Shown here: positions 18,046 to 25,926 of the stretch, in pieces | Numbering within the stretch: position 1 is the stretch's first letter | How the letters are laid out: every line of letters starts with the position of its first letter | NCBI RefSeq assembly: GCF_002736145.1 | Contig: NZ_CP024160.1 | Span: forward strand, 1,860,001-1,924,000 | Source: Collinsella aerofaciens | Lineage (GTDB): Bacteria > Actinomycetota > Coriobacteriia > Coriobacteriales > Coriobacteriaceae | Length of the DNA: 64,000 nucleotides | Reading direction: 5' to 3' | Notes under the pieces: generated by a model | The model's database searches: none | What the model saw: the letters and a program-made list of their open reading frames with translations, nothing else | What the model was told of the DNA's origin: nothing | Made by a program: the position numbers and the translations under genes

Positions 18046-19353
18046 ATGAATCGTTTAGAGAGGATCAGTGAACACGAAATGAGCGTTCTCGATTCGATGC
18101 AGGGCTTCCTCGAGAAGCACGTGGGCCCCATTGCCCACAAAGTGAGCAGCTTTAAGGTCGTAAAGGGCCTTATGTCCGGCATGATGGCGACCATGCCCGT
18201 TACGCTGGGCGTGGCGCTGCTCTCCATCATCAACGGACTGCCGATCCCGCCGCTGCAGGCGTTCCTTACCGGCACTGGCATGTCGGCGACGATTGCCGAT
18301 GTGTTGGTCGTCACCATGAACCTCGGTGCCATCTACATGTGCGCTTCGGTTTCGTACTCCTACGGCAAGGTGCTTGAGAACAAGGGCCTTACGACGACGG
18401 TTGCGTCCATTGGCGTTCTGCTCCTGCTGATCCCGCTGGGCCATGCCGAGGACGGCTCGACCTTCATCACCACCCGTTACCTGGGCAGCTCGGGTCTGTT
18501 CGTGGCCCTGCTCGTGGCGCTGATCGTGCCGAAGGCGCTCAACTTCCTTATGAAGCATATCGCCATTCCCATGCCCGATTCCGTCCCGCAGTTCGTCAAC
18601 GACTCGCTGTCCCCAATGTTCTGCGCTATCGTTATCTTCACCTCGGCCGCCCTGATTAAGTGGGGCATGGGCCTGACGAGCTTCGGCGATGTCTTTACCC
18701 TCATCAACACCACCGTTGCTGCGCCCGTTATGTTCCTTGGTTCGAGCCCGTGGGCTGTCGTTATCTACTTTGTGCTGTGCAACCTGCTGTTCTTCTTTGG
18801 TATCCACCCCAGTGTCCTGATGAGCGTGTACATGCCGGTTATCAGCGCCTGCGCCTTGGCCAACACCGAGGCATATGTTGCCGGCCAGCCGCTGCCGTAC
18901 TTGCCGTTCATCATTATGTTCTCCGTGGGTTCTGTTGACGCCTTGGGTATGGAGCTTGCGCTGCTCACGGCCAAGTCCGAGCGTTACAAGGCGCTCTCCA
19001 AGATCGCCCTGGTGCCCGCTATCTTCAATATCTCCGAGCCCATCATCTTTGGTACGCCCATTGCCATGAACCCCTATATGTTCATCCCCTACATCCTGCT
19101 CAAGCCGGTCGCATGCGCTGTTGCCGCTATTGGCCTGCTGCTGGGTCTTGGCAACGCTTTTAACCCGACGATCAGCATGCCGTTCGTGGTGCCGCTGCCC
19201 ATCAGCAACTTCTTTTCCGGCGGTCTTGGCCTGGTCGCTATCGTCTGCGGTGCGATTCTCGCCGTTGCCCTGCTGTTTATCCCGTTTGTCAAGATGGCCG
19301 ACAAGCAGGCCCTCGAGGAGGAGGCTGCTGCTGCAAAGGCTTCTGCCGAGTAG
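18046..19353 (+). CDS. PTS system lactose/cellobiose-family EIIC permease
   Basis: 435 aa with about 10 membrane helices, of the Lac/Cel EIIC family (FNISEPIIFGTPIAMNPYMFIPY, the conserved NISEPI/FGxP region). It transports a beta-glycoside or similar sugar while the IIB and IIA genes that follow supply phosphate. ATG 18046 gives the full N-terminus; ATG 18079 is an in-frame alternative, and neither has an ideal Shine-Dalgarno. The order IIC-IIB-IIA is compact. Confidence 0.9.
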   Translation: MNRLERISEHEMSVLDSMQGFLEKHVGPIAHKVSSFKVVKGLMSGMMATMPVTLGVALLSIINGLPIPPLQAFLTGTGMSATIADVLVVTMNLGAIYMCASVSYSYGKVLENKGLTTTVASIGVLLLLIPLGHAEDGSTFITTRYLGSSGLFVALLVALIVPKALNFLMKHIAIPMPDSVPQFVNDSLSPMFCAIVIFTSAALIKWGMGLTSFGDVFTLINTTVAAPVMFLGSSPWAVVIYFVLCNLLFFFGIHPSVLMSVYMPVISACALANTEAYVAGQPLPYLPFIIMFSVGSVDALGMELALLTAKSERYKALSKIALVPAIFNISEPIIFGTPIAMNPYMFIPYILLKPVACAVAAIGLLLGLGNAFNPTISMPFVVPLPISNFFSGGLGLVAIVCGAILAVALLFIPFVKMADKQALEEEAAAAKASAE

Positions 19354-19443
19354 GACATGGTCCATTAGTTCGTAGGTTCGGTCGATCGCGTTGATTGCCG
19401 AAACATATAAGTCCCTGTGAGGGGTTACAGGAAAGGAACTGCA

Positions 19444-19746
19444 ATGAAAAACATCGTTCTTATGTGCGCCGGTGGCATGTCCACGAGCATCATCATGAAG
19501 AACATCAAGAAGGCTGCCGACGCCGAGGGCTTGGAGTGCGAGGTCTCCGCCCACGCCGTCAGCGAGGCTGCCACCATCGGCCGCAATGCCGACTGCATCC
19601 TGCTTGGGCCGCAGGTTGGCTATGCCAAGGACGAGGTCTCTGCCGCGTGCCCCGAGGTACCGGTCGGCGTGATCCCCATGGCCATCTACGGCATGATGGA
19701 CGGCGTCAAGGCTCTGGCCCAGGCCAAGGAACTGATGGGACTGTAG
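19444..19746 (+). CDS. PTS system lactose/cellobiose-family EIIB
   Basis: 100 aa, the usual size. The phospho-acceptor is Cys8 in MCAGGMSTS, the EIIB-Cel signature. ATG 19444 has AGGAAAGGA upstream. The stop is 2 bases before the IIA start. Confidence 0.93.
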   Translation: MKNIVLMCAGGMSTSIIMKNIKKAADAEGLECEVSAHAVSEAATIGRNADCILLGPQVGYAKDEVSAACPEVPVGVIPMAIYGMMDGVKALAQAKELMGL

Positions 19747-19748
19747 GT

Positions 19749-20066
19749 ATGACGGCAGAAGAGATTCAGCTTCAGAGCTTTCAGATCATTGCGGGCGTCG
19801 GTTGCGCGCGCACCTGCTACATCGATGCGATTCACCTAGCTCGTGACGGCAAGTTCGAAGAGGCCGAGGCGAAGATCGCCGAGGGCCAGCAGCACTATGC
19901 CGAGGGTCACGCGGCTCACGGTGGCCTTGTCCAGCAGACTGCAGCTGGCGAGAACCTGAGCATCGATCTTTTGGTTGTCCATGCCGAGGATCAGCTTATG
20001 AGTGCCGAGGGCTTTGGCATCCTTGCCAAGGAGTTCGTGGACGTCTATCGCAAGATGGGCGCGTAA
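19749..20066 (+). CDS. PTS system lactose/cellobiose-family EIIA
   Basis: 105 aa, all helical. The phospho-histidine is His78 in VVHAEDQLM and Asp81 lies at the position of the trimer metal ligand. It passes phosphate from HPr to the IIB protein. Start ATG 19749, right after the IIB stop (GTAGGTATG). Confidence 0.92.
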   Translation: MTAEEIQLQSFQIIAGVGCARTCYIDAIHLARDGKFEEAEAKIAEGQQHYAEGHAAHGGLVQQTAAGENLSIDLLVVHAEDQLMSAEGFGILAKEFVDVYRKMGA

Positions 20067-20155
20067 CCACGGGCCTTGCAGCCAGATTACCCCCGCGGGC
20101 GGTGTGCTCGCGGGAATAGGGCGGTATTGATTTCGCGTACATACATATGCGGATA

Positions 20156-20182
20156 GAGAGGGTCCTTCGGGGCCCTCTTTTT
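20156..20182 (+). terminator. Intrinsic terminator after PTS IIA
   Basis: AGAGGG pairs with CCCTCT around a CC/GG-containing UUCG-type loop and is followed by TTTTT. It ends the PTS transcript about 90 bases after IIA. Confidence 0.8.
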
Positions 20183-20204
20183 GTTGCCCTTGTATGTTCA
20201 GATT

Positions 20205-20325
20205 GTTTACATACCGTTTAGGCTGATTTCTCTACCGTTTACGAGACTTTCGCGCTAAACTTTTAAACAAAAGAGTAAAATATTTAGTAAACAGAACAAA
20301 ACGAAACACACATCTGTTTACTGAA
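20205..20325. promoter_or_regulatory. A+T-rich regulatory region with repeated GTAAAC/GTTTAC half-sites
   Basis: In a 120-base A+T-rich gap there are at least five GTTTA or TAAAC half-sites. The clearest dyad is AGTAAACAG (20287-20295) with CTGTTTACT (20314-20322). The half-site matches those upstream of the EIIBC gene at 47298 and the LacI gene at 12705, suggesting a shared LacI-type regulator. Confidence 0.5.
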
Positions 20326-20348
20326 CATGTGATTAGGGGAGGACGTAC

Positions 20349-21749
20349 ATGGATAAGATCAAGCTCGGCTTTGTGCCCACGCGCCGCAGTATCTTTAGCG
20401 CGCCGGACGCGATCAAGTATCGCGGCCTGACGGCTGATCGCCTGCGCGAGATCGGCGTCGACATCGTGGATATCGACGACATCAACGACGAGGGCCTGCT
20501 ATTCGACGACAGCCATATCGCGCCTATCGTCGAGAAGTTCCGCGCCGAGGGCGTCGACGGCATCATGCTCTGCCACGCCAACTTTGGTACCGAGTATGTC
20601 TGCGCCCGCCTTGCCCGCGAGCTCGGCTTGCCCGTGCTGCTGTGGGGCCCGCGCGACGAGCGCCCCGAGCCCGACGGCACTCGTCTGCGCGACAGCCAGT
20701 GCGGCCTGTTTGCGACCGGCAAGGTCCTGCGTCGCTTCCAGGTTCCCTTCACCTACATGACCAACTGCCGTCTGACCGATCCCGAGTTCGAGCGCGGTGT
20801 CTGGGACTTTTTGGCCGTGTGCAACGTGGTCAAGACTTTCAAGCACACCCGCATCCTGCAGATGGCCACCCGTCCGTTCGATTTCTGGTCCACCATGTGC
20901 AACGAGGGCGAGCTGCTCGAGAAGTTCAACATTCAGCTTTCGCCCATCCCCATGACCGAGCTTGTCCAGGCCGTGCGCGACGCCCAGGCCGACGAGCAGG
21001 CCATGGCAGCCATGCTCACCCACATTGCCGACAGCTTTGAGATCTGCATCCCCGAGGATAAGGTCCCCGCTGTGGCCGGTCTTGCCATTGCCATGAAGCG
21101 CTTGGTCGAGAAGTACGGCTGCAACGCCGGTGCCATCCAGTGCTGGAACGCCCTGCAGGACGAGCTGGGCATTATGCCCTGCGCCGCCAATGCCATCCTC
21201 AACGAGATGGGTATCCCCGTCGTCTGCGAGACCGATATCCACGGCGCCATCACCGCGCTGATGGTCGAGGCCGCCGACCTGGGCCGTCACCGCGGCATGT
21301 TTGCCGACTGGACCGTGCGTCATCCCGACAACGAGAACGGCGAGCTGCTGCAGCACTGCGGCCCCTGGCCCTGCAGCTGCGCGGCCGTCAAGCCCAAGCT
21401 CACTTACCCGCTGGCTTTCGATCACCCCGGCGCGCTGACGGCCGAGGCCAAGCACGGCGACCTCACCCTTGCCCGCTTTGACGGCGACAACGGCGAGTAC
21501 TCGCTGCTGCTGGGCAACGCCCGCGGCATCGACGGCCCGGCCGGCATGGGCACCTACCTGTGGGTCGAGGTCGAAAACCTCAAGCGCCTCGAGGCCAAGA
21601 TCGTCGAGGGTCCCTACATCCACCACTGTGTCGCCATCCACGCCAACGTGGTGCCGGTGCTCTACGAGGCGTGCAAGTACATCGGCATTGTCCCCGACCT
21701 GTACGATCCCATCGAAGAAGACGTCAAAGCTTACCTGCGAGGAGAGTAG
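20349..21749 (+). CDS. L-fucose/L-arabinose isomerase-family sugar isomerase
   Basis: 466 aa, shorter than E. coli FucI but of the same COG2407-type fold. Candidate metal ligands are the Glu in VCETDIHGAIT, the Asp in MFADW and a His in the C-terminal GPYIHHCVAIH. Such enzymes interconvert aldoses and ketoses with a divalent metal. Directly downstream are split transketolase genes and an FGGY kinase, so this should be the first step of a pathway isomerase, kinase, transketolase. If the locus handles apiose, this would be an apiose-to-apulose isomerase of a different fold from the xylose-isomerase-like type I recall for known enzymes. ATG 20349 follows GGGGAGG. Confidence 0.8.
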   Translation: MDKIKLGFVPTRRSIFSAPDAIKYRGLTADRLREIGVDIVDIDDINDEGLLFDDSHIAPIVEKFRAEGVDGIMLCHANFGTEYVCARLARELGLPVLLWGPRDERPEPDGTRLRDSQCGLFATGKVLRRFQVPFTYMTNCRLTDPEFERGVWDFLAVCNVVKTFKHTRILQMATRPFDFWSTMCNEGELLEKFNIQLSPIPMTELVQAVRDAQADEQAMAAMLTHIADSFEICIPEDKVPAVAGLAIAMKRLVEKYGCNAGAIQCWNALQDELGIMPCAANAILNEMGIPVVCETDIHGAITALMVEAADLGRHRGMFADWTVRHPDNENGELLQHCGPWPCSCAAVKPKLTYPLAFDHPGALTAEAKHGDLTLARFDGDNGEYSLLLGNARGIDGPAGMGTYLWVEVENLKRLEAKIVEGPYIHHCVAIHANVVPVLYEACKYIGIVPDLYDPIEEDVKAYLRGE

Positions 21750-21751
21750 AA

Positions 21752-22588
21752 ATGGCAACTATCGAAGAGCTTGAATCCCTGCGTTGGGACCTTCGCCGCG
21801 ATTGCGTCGATATCATCATGGCTGGCGCCGGCGGGCACATCGGCGGCGACATGTCGGTCATCGATGCCCTCATGACCCTCTACGCCAACCACCTCAACAT
21901 TTCTCCCGAGACCGTCGACGATCCCAACCGCGATCGCTTCGTGCTCTCCAAGGGCCACGCCATGGAGGCCTACTACGCGGTGCTCTGCCACGAGGGCTAT
22001 CTTGACCTCGATGACGTCAAGGCCCGCTTCTCCAAGTTCGGCAGCCCCTACATCGGCCACCCCAACAACAAGCTCAAGGGCATCGAGATGAACTCGGGCT
22101 CGCTGGGTCACGGCCTGCCCGTGGCCGTCGGGATGGCGCTTGCCGGCAAGATGGATGGCCGCGACTACCGCGTCTACACCATCATGGGCGACGGCGAGCT
22201 TGCCGAGGGCTCGGTCTGGGAGGGCGCCATGAGCGGCGGCAACTACCAGCTCGATAACCTGTGCGCGCTCGTGGACCGCAACCGCCTGCAGATCAGCGGC
22301 AGCACCGAGGACGTCATGAAGCAGGATTCGCAGGAGGAGCGCTGGGCCGCCTTCGGTTGGAACGTGCTGTCCATTCCGGGCAACGACGTCCAGGCCATCG
22401 ACGCCGCGCTGACGCTGGCCGCCGAGACCAAGGGTAAGCCCACGGTCATCATCCTCAACACGGTGAAGGGCTACGGCTCGCCGGTTATGGAGGACAAGGC
22501 CGCCTGGCATCATCACCTGCCCAACGATGAGGAATATGCCCAGATCATCGCCGATTTCGCTGCCCATAAGGAGGCTATCAATGGCTAA
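21752..22588 (+). CDS. Transketolase, N-terminal (ThDP-binding) subunit
   Basis: 278 aa, half of a split transketolase. It has the ThDP pyrophosphate motif GDGELAEGSVWEGAMSGG and the conserved GHxxG-type residues (GAGGHIGGDMS, LSKGHAMEAYY, GSLGHGLPVAVG). It pairs with the next gene to form the active heteromer, which transfers two-carbon ketol units. The start is 3 bases after the isomerase stop and the end overlaps the partner by 8 bases, indicating coupled translation. Split transketolases beside a kinase are typical of dedicated sugar pathways, including apulose-4-phosphate cleavage. Confidence 0.9.
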   Translation: MATIEELESLRWDLRRDCVDIIMAGAGGHIGGDMSVIDALMTLYANHLNISPETVDDPNRDRFVLSKGHAMEAYYAVLCHEGYLDLDDVKARFSKFGSPYIGHPNNKLKGIEMNSGSLGHGLPVAVGMALAGKMDGRDYRVYTIMGDGELAEGSVWEGAMSGGNYQLDNLCALVDRNRLQISGSTEDVMKQDSQEERWAAFGWNVLSIPGNDVQAIDAALTLAAETKGKPTVIILNTVKGYGSPVMEDKAAWHHHLPNDEEYAQIIADFAAHKEAING

Positions 22589-23522
22589 CAAGATCGCCAA
22601 CCGCAAGGTTATCTGCGACACGCTGCTCGAGGCCGCCGCAACCGATAAAGACATCGTCGTCCTGTGCTCCGACTCCCGCGGCTCCGCGTCGCTCACGCCG
22701 TTCTTCGATCAGTATCCCCAGCAGTCCATTGAGGTCGGCATTGCCGAGCAGGACCTGGTGAGCATCGCTGCCGGCATGGCCTCGTGCGGTAAGAAGGCCT
22801 GGGCCGCCTCGCCGGCGTCCTTTGTGACCACGCGTTCGTATGAGCAGTGCAAGGTCGATGTCTCGTACTCCAACACCAACGTCAAGCTCATCGGCATCTC
22901 GGGCGGCGTGTCCTATGGCGCCCTGGGTATGAGCCACCATTCTGCGCAGGATATCGCCGCTATGAGCGCGATTCCCAACATGCGCGTGTATTTGCCGAGC
23001 GACCGCTTCCAGACCGCCGAGCTTGTGCGCGCCCTGGTAGCCGACAACAAGCCGGCCTACATCCGCGTGGGGCGCAACCCGGTCGAGGACGTGTACACCG
23101 AGGACGAGTGTCCGTTCCAGATGGATCGCGCCACCTGGGTGCGTCGCGGCACCGATGTGACGCTCGTCGCCACCGGCGAGATGGTCCGCCACGCCGTGGA
23201 CGCCGCCGATCTGCTGGCCGAGCAGGGAATCTCGGCAACGGTGCTCGACATGTACTGCGTCAAGCCGCTCGACGCCGAGGCCGTGATCGAGGCCGCCGGC
23301 GCCACGCGCGCCGTCGTGACCGTCGAGGAGCACAGCCCCTTCGGCGGCCTGGGTTCCATGGTCGCGCAGGTCGTGGGCGAGCATTGCCCGCGTCCGGTCA
23401 AGTGCCTCTCCCTGCCCGACGCGCCGGTCATCACCGGTACGAGCCCCGAGGTCTTTGCGCACTACGGCCTGACGGGTGCCGGAATCGCGCAGACCGTCGC
23501 CGAGTTCTTGCCCGCAGAGTAA
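22581..23522 (+). CDS. Transketolase, C-terminal subunit
   Basis: 313 aa. It contains the pyrimidine-binding domain (VGIAEQDLVSIAAGMASCGKK, with the catalytic Glu in GIAEQD) and a C-terminal transketolase domain (TVEEHSPFGGLGSMVAQVV). AAGGAGG lies 6 bases upstream of ATG 22581, inside the end of the partner gene. Together they act as one transketolase. Confidence 0.9.
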   Translation: MANKIANRKVICDTLLEAAATDKDIVVLCSDSRGSASLTPFFDQYPQQSIEVGIAEQDLVSIAAGMASCGKKAWAASPASFVTTRSYEQCKVDVSYSNTNVKLIGISGGVSYGALGMSHHSAQDIAAMSAIPNMRVYLPSDRFQTAELVRALVADNKPAYIRVGRNPVEDVYTEDECPFQMDRATWVRRGTDVTLVATGEMVRHAVDAADLLAEQGISATVLDMYCVKPLDAEAVIEAAGATRAVVTVEEHSPFGGLGSMVAQVVGEHCPRPVKCLSLPDAPVITGTSPEVFAHYGLTGAGIAQTVAEFLPAE

Positions 23523-23525
23523 CTG

Positions 23526-23560
23526 GAATGTGACAAAGGGACCGCCCCTTTGTCACATTC
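23526..23560 (+). repeat. Palindromic element between transketolase and kinase genes
   Basis: GAATGTGACAAAGGG pairs with its perfect inverted copy around a 4-5-base loop and is followed by GTTTTG. It starts 4 bases after the transketolase stop and ends 19 bases before the kinase, so it could attenuate transcription within the operon. Confidence 0.6.
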
Positions 23561-23578
23561 GTTTTGAAAGGGGTGGCC

Positions 23579-25069
23579 ATGGGCCGCTACATCATCGGAA
23601 TCGATCAATCCACGCAGGGCACCAAGGCGCTGCTGGTGGACGAGGGCGGCCATTTGATTCATCGTGCCGATCGCTCGCATCGCCAGATTGTCAACGAGGC
23701 CGGCTGGGTGAGCCATGATCCAGCCGAGATCGCCGCCAACGTGCTGGCCGTGGCGCGCGCCGTGGTGGAGGAGACCGGGGTCGATCCGGCCGACGTCGCC
23801 GGCATCGGCATCTCCAACCAGCGCGAGACCACCGTTGCCTGGAACCGCACGACGGGCGAGCCGCTGTGCGACGCCGTGGTGTGGCAGTGCGCCCGCGCCC
23901 GCGAGCTGTGCGACGAGCTGGCCGCGCGCGAGGGCGTGGCCGAGCTGGTGCGCGACACGACGGGTCTAGTGCTCTCGCCCTACTACCCGGCGGGCAAGAT
24001 GGCCTGGATCCTCGCGAACGTTCCCGCGGCTGCCGAGGCCGCTGCAGCGGGCGAGCTGTGCCTGGGCACCATCGATGCCTGGGTGGTCTGGACGCTCACG
24101 GGCGGCGCGGAGTTCCGCTGCGACTGGTCCAACGCCAGCCGCACGCAACTCTTTGACCTGCGCCGTGGCTGCTGGAGCGAGCCGGTGTGCGAGGCCTTTG
24201 GCGTTGACGTGGCCTGCCTGCCACAGGTGACCGATTCCGATGGCCTGTTCGGCATGACGGACCTGGGCGGCTTTTTGCCGGCACCCGTGCCCATTCACGG
24301 CGTGCTCGGCGACAGCCATGCCGCCTTGTTTGCGCAGGGCTGCCATAGCCGCGGCATGGCCAAGGCGACCTATGGCACCGGCAGCTCGGTCATGATGAAC
24401 GTCGGCGACGAGTTCGTCGCCAGCTCGCACGGGCTTTCGAGCTCGCTCGCATGGCGCATGGACGGCGTGACCGAGTACGTGCTCGAGGGCAACGTGAGCT
24501 ACGCCGGCGCCGTCAAGACGTGGCTGCGCGACGATCTGGAGCTCATCAACAATCCCGAGGAAGTCACCGACCTGTGCTACGCCGCCAATCCGGCGAGCCG
24601 CGTCTACTTTGTGCCGGCGTTCACTGGCCTGGGCGCGCCGCACTGGGCGAGCGATGCCGAGGGCTGCGTCTTTGGCATGACGCGCACCACGGGCCGTGCG
24701 GAGTTCGTAAAGGCCGCCGACGAGTCGATCGCCTATCAGATCTTCGACGTGATCGATGCGATGGTCGAGGATTCGGGCGCGGCACTGGCCGAGCTTCGTG
24801 TTGACGGCGGTCCCACGCGCGACGCGTACCTGATGCAGTTTGAGAGCGACCTGGTCGGCTCGCCCATCCGCATTGCGAGCAACGACGAGATGAGCGGTCT
24901 GGGTGCGGCTTGGGCCTGCGGCATTGCGCTGGGCATGTACACGCGCGACGTCGTTGACGTCTACGGCGCCCGCGGCATCGTGGAGCCTGCCATGTCTGCC
25001 GACGAACGAGCCAAAAAGATCGCCGGCTGGCGCCATGCTGTCGACGCCACAATTGCATACACTGCCTAG
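23579..25069 (+). CDS. FGGY-family carbohydrate kinase (glycerol-kinase-like)
   Basis: 496 aa. FGGY motifs are clear: IGIDQSTQGTKALLVD at the start, ISNQRETTVAW, and the late GGPTRDAYLMQF. It is closest by eye to glycerol kinase, keeping NQRE, but the substrate loop that reads GDQQAALFGQ in GlpK is GDSHAALFAQ here. In this operon it more likely phosphorylates the ketose made by the isomerase (apulose or another ketopentose) for the transketolase. ATG 23579 is chosen, with GAAAGGGG 5 bases upstream. Plain glycerol kinase remains possible. Confidence 0.8.
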   Translation: MGRYIIGIDQSTQGTKALLVDEGGHLIHRADRSHRQIVNEAGWVSHDPAEIAANVLAVARAVVEETGVDPADVAGIGISNQRETTVAWNRTTGEPLCDAVVWQCARARELCDELAAREGVAELVRDTTGLVLSPYYPAGKMAWILANVPAAAEAAAAGELCLGTIDAWVVWTLTGGAEFRCDWSNASRTQLFDLRRGCWSEPVCEAFGVDVACLPQVTDSDGLFGMTDLGGFLPAPVPIHGVLGDSHAALFAQGCHSRGMAKATYGTGSSVMMNVGDEFVASSHGLSSSLAWRMDGVTEYVLEGNVSYAGAVKTWLRDDLELINNPEEVTDLCYAANPASRVYFVPAFTGLGAPHWASDAEGCVFGMTRTTGRAEFVKAADESIAYQIFDVIDAMVEDSGAALAELRVDGGPTRDAYLMQFESDLVGSPIRIASNDEMSGLGAAWACGIALGMYTRDVVDVYGARGIVEPAMSADERAKKIAGWRHAVDATIAYTA

Positions 25070-25099
25070 GCGGCTGCGCGGCGCCCAAGGATTTTTCTG

Positions 25100-25132
25100 G
25101 GACGGGGATTAAAAACTCATTGATCCCCGTCC
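25100..25132 (+). terminator. Hairpin after the FGGY kinase
   Basis: GGACGGGGAT/ATCCCCGTCC is a 10-bp perfect stem with a 13-base A+T-rich loop. It is 30 bases after the kinase stop; the following TTGG is a weak T-run. Confidence 0.5.
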
Positions 25133-25147
25133 TTGGCAGCTCATTTG

Positions 25148-25212
25148 GGACGGGGCTTTTTTGACTGGTATGATTGGTGCGACCATTCCAACCAGCTAAA
25201 AGAGCCCCGTCC
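25148..25212 (+). promoter_or_regulatory. Long nested hairpin in the luxS leader
   Basis: GGACGGGGCT (25148-25157) pairs with AGCCCCGTCC (25203-25212). Inside, CTGGT pairs with ACCAG and TTGGT with ACCA around a GCG loop. The outer arm repeats the GGACGGGG of the preceding hairpin, so alternative pairings are possible. The structure ends 26 bases before the luxS start. Confidence 0.45.
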
Positions 25213-25238
25213 TAAATTGACTATCGAGAGGATCTGCC

Positions 25239-25727
25239 ATGGAGCGTATCGCGAGTTTTTCCGTTGACCATCTGCTGCTTGAGCCCGGCGTGTACGTGAG
25301 CCGCATCGACCGCGATCCGGCGACCGGCGCCGCCGTCACCACGTTTGACCTGCGCCTGACCACGCCCAACAAGGAGCCGGTCATGAACACGGCCGAGTGC
25401 CACACCATCGAGCACCTGGGCGCGACGTTCCTTCGCAATCATGCCGAGTGGTCGAGCCGCATTGTCTACTTTGGTCCCATGGGCTGCCGCACGGGCTTTT
25501 ACCTGGTTGTTTTTGGTGAGCTGACGAGCGAGGAGATTCTGCCGCTCGTGCGTGAGCTGTTCGAGTTTGTCGCCAGCTTTGAGGGCGATGTCCCCGGAGC
25601 CGCTCCCGAAGAGTGCGGCAACTACCTGGACCAGAACCTTCCCATGGCTAACTGGCTCGCGCGTCGCTATCTCGACCGTGACCTGGCCGATATCGACGAG
25701 AAGCACCTGCATTATCAGCAGGCATAA
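25239..25727 (+). CDS. luxS: S-ribosylhomocysteine lyase LuxS
   Basis: 162 aa, the expected size. The metal site is visible in ECHTIEH (His55, His59), Cys83 lies in GPMGCRTGFYL, and the C-terminal CGNYLDQNL supplies a further Cys ligand. LuxS splits S-ribosylhomocysteine into homocysteine and the AI-2 precursor DPD, in the activated methyl cycle. It stands alone here, without pfs or metK nearby. GAGAGGA precedes ATG 25239. Confidence 0.96.
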   Translation: MERIASFSVDHLLLEPGVYVSRIDRDPATGAAVTTFDLRLTTPNKEPVMNTAECHTIEHLGATFLRNHAEWSSRIVYFGPMGCRTGFYLVVFGELTSEEILPLVRELFEFVASFEGDVPGAAPEECGNYLDQNLPMANWLARRYLDRDLADIDEKHLHYQQA

Positions 25728-25826
25728 GGGCCGCCCTCTGCCTCCAAACCGTTCACACGGAGATATCGACCGTTTAACTGTTTAGAAGTGTTTATTCGAG
25801 GTCATTAGCACTAGCTCGCTTAAACT

Positions 25827-25855
25827 AGTTCTCAGAGTGATATTCAGGCAAGGCT
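25827..25855 (+). promoter_or_regulatory. RAT-type antiterminator target
   Basis: This 29-base sequence ends in TTCAGGCAAGGCT and aligns by eye with ribonucleic antiterminator sites of the BglG/SacY/LicT family, whose 3' half reads GCAGGCAAGACC. Its 3' end overlaps the 5' arm of the terminator at 25850, the arrangement needed for antitermination by the protein encoded just downstream. Confidence 0.6.
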
Positions 25856-25914
25856 CCTGAAGCAGCATCTGTTGACATTGATTGTCGGATTCTGCTTCGG
25901 GAGCCTTGTTCTGT
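25850..25914 (+). terminator. Leader terminator of the antiterminator/EIIBC operon
   Basis: AAGGCTCCTGAAGCAG (25850-25865) pairs with CTGCTTCGGGAGCCTT (25892-25907) with one wobble, followed by GTTCTGTTT. It stands before the coding region and overlaps the RAT site, so it is a regulated leader terminator. Confidence 0.75.
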
Positions 25915-25926
25915 TTAGGGGGGCAC

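Noticed and set aside
18055-19554. 499-codon minus-strand frame opposite the PTS EIIC gene
   Set aside because: Composition (Asp, Gly, His, Arg-rich) is that of an antisense shadow; the plus strand encodes a clear permease.
25070-25238. SAM or SAH riboswitch before luxS
   Set aside because: The hairpins do not show the conserved residues of these aptamers.
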